Source: Alphaproteobacteria bacterium (GTDB lineage: Bacteria; Pseudomonadota; Alphaproteobacteria; Kiloniellales; JAKSDN01). From it: a stretch of DNA of 5,099 nucleotides. The DNA lies in contig JAUVQB010000140.1 in the NCBI GenBank assembly GCA_030598385.1, positions 1 to 5,099 on the forward strand, written 5' to 3'. Both the position numbers and the translations under genes were made by a program. Below are positions 4,804 to 5,099 of the stretch, piece after piece; position 1 is the stretch's first letter; the number at the start of each line of letters is the position of its first letter. The notes beneath the pieces were generated by a model. The model ran no database searches, was not told the origin of the DNA, and saw nothing but the letters and a program-made list of their open reading frames with translations.

Positions 4804-5099
4804 CAACTTGAGAGTTTGATCCTGGCTCAGAACGAACGCTGGCGGCAGGCCTAACACATGCAAGTCGAAGGAGAAGCCGGACTTCGGTCCGGTGGAAACT
4901 GGCGCACGGGTGAGTAACGCGTGGGTATCTACCTTGGGGTGGGGAATAACCGCTGGAAACGGCGGCTAATACCGCATACGCCTTTAGAGGGAAAGCTCCG
5001 GCGCCCTAAGAGGAGCCCGCGTTGGATTAGCTTGTTGGTGAGGTAACGGCTCACCAAGGCTACGATCTATAGCTGGTCTGAGAGGATGATCAGCCACAC
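4804..5099 (+). rRNA. rrs: 16S ribosomal RNA, 5' part
   Basis: The first 296 nt of small-subunit rRNA, cut by the right edge. The universal AGAGTTTGATCCTGGCTCAG begins at 4811 (E. coli position 8), placing the mature 5' end at about C4804. Further conserved stretches are GAACGCTGGCGGCAGGC, ACACATGCAAGTCGA, GGCGCACGGGTGAGTAA, CTAATACCGCATACG and CTGAGAGGATGATCAGCCAC, the last near E. coli position 318. The segment is therefore about 22 nt shorter than E. coli, because of short V1/V2 helices. The V1 helix is CCGGAC/GTCCGG with a UUCG loop (4877-4892). Wording and helix lengths indicate Alphaproteobacteria. 23S, 5S and spacer tRNAs would follow beyond the window. Confidence 0.98.

Noticed and set aside
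4877..4892. UUCG hairpin CCGGAC/GTCCGG as a terminator or regulatory element
   Set aside because: It is the normal V1 helix of 16S rRNA.

Overview
The window is high-GC DNA from an alphaproteobacterium, probably one of the Rhodospirillales-like groups; that rank is inferred. Evidence: a 16S rRNA 5' end with alphaproteobacterial wording and shortened V1/V2 helices, a DUF1489-type protein (a family I know mainly from Alphaproteobacteria), and strongly G/C-ending codons. All genes lie on the + strand.

Region 1 (2-3735) is the distal part of a leucine/isovalerate catabolism (liu) operon: the C-terminal three quarters of methylglutaconyl-CoA hydratase (liuC, cut by the left edge), a previously unnamed 42-residue membrane mini-protein, a complete biotin-containing alpha subunit of 3-methylcrotonyl-CoA carboxylase (liuD/mccA), and HMG-CoA lyase (liuE/mvaB). 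Together they take 3-methylcrotonyl-CoA through 3-methylglutaconyl-CoA and HMG-CoA to acetoacetate plus acetyl-CoA. The partner carboxylase beta subunit (liuB) and isovaleryl-CoA dehydrogenase (liuA) are not in view and are expected to the left. Each of the three liu genes ends in an ATGA motif that opens a very short ORF, and the liuD-liuE junction is a sharp AT-rich island.

Region 2 (3736-4252) holds a candidate promoter and a DUF1489 family gene with a GTG start and a good Shine-Dalgarno sequence.

Region 3 (4253-4803) has no convincing protein gene. It is the control and leader region of an rRNA operon: three 11-bp tandem repeats inside a longer dyad, a 10-bp CACGTG-centred palindrome, an A7 tract, two tandem sigma70-type promoters (P1 and P2, both with 17-bp spacers), a terminator-like hairpin exactly at the predicted P1 start, a folded leader domain, a boxA antitermination element, and a UUCG-capped hairpin 5 nt before mature 16S.

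Region 4 (4804-5099) is the first 296 nt of 16S rRNA, cut by the right edge.

I see no CRISPR, mobile element or evidently novel multi-gene system. The most unusual items are the membrane mini-protein inside the liu operon, the ATGA-linked short ORFs, and the structured rRNA leader with a terminator-like hairpin at +2.
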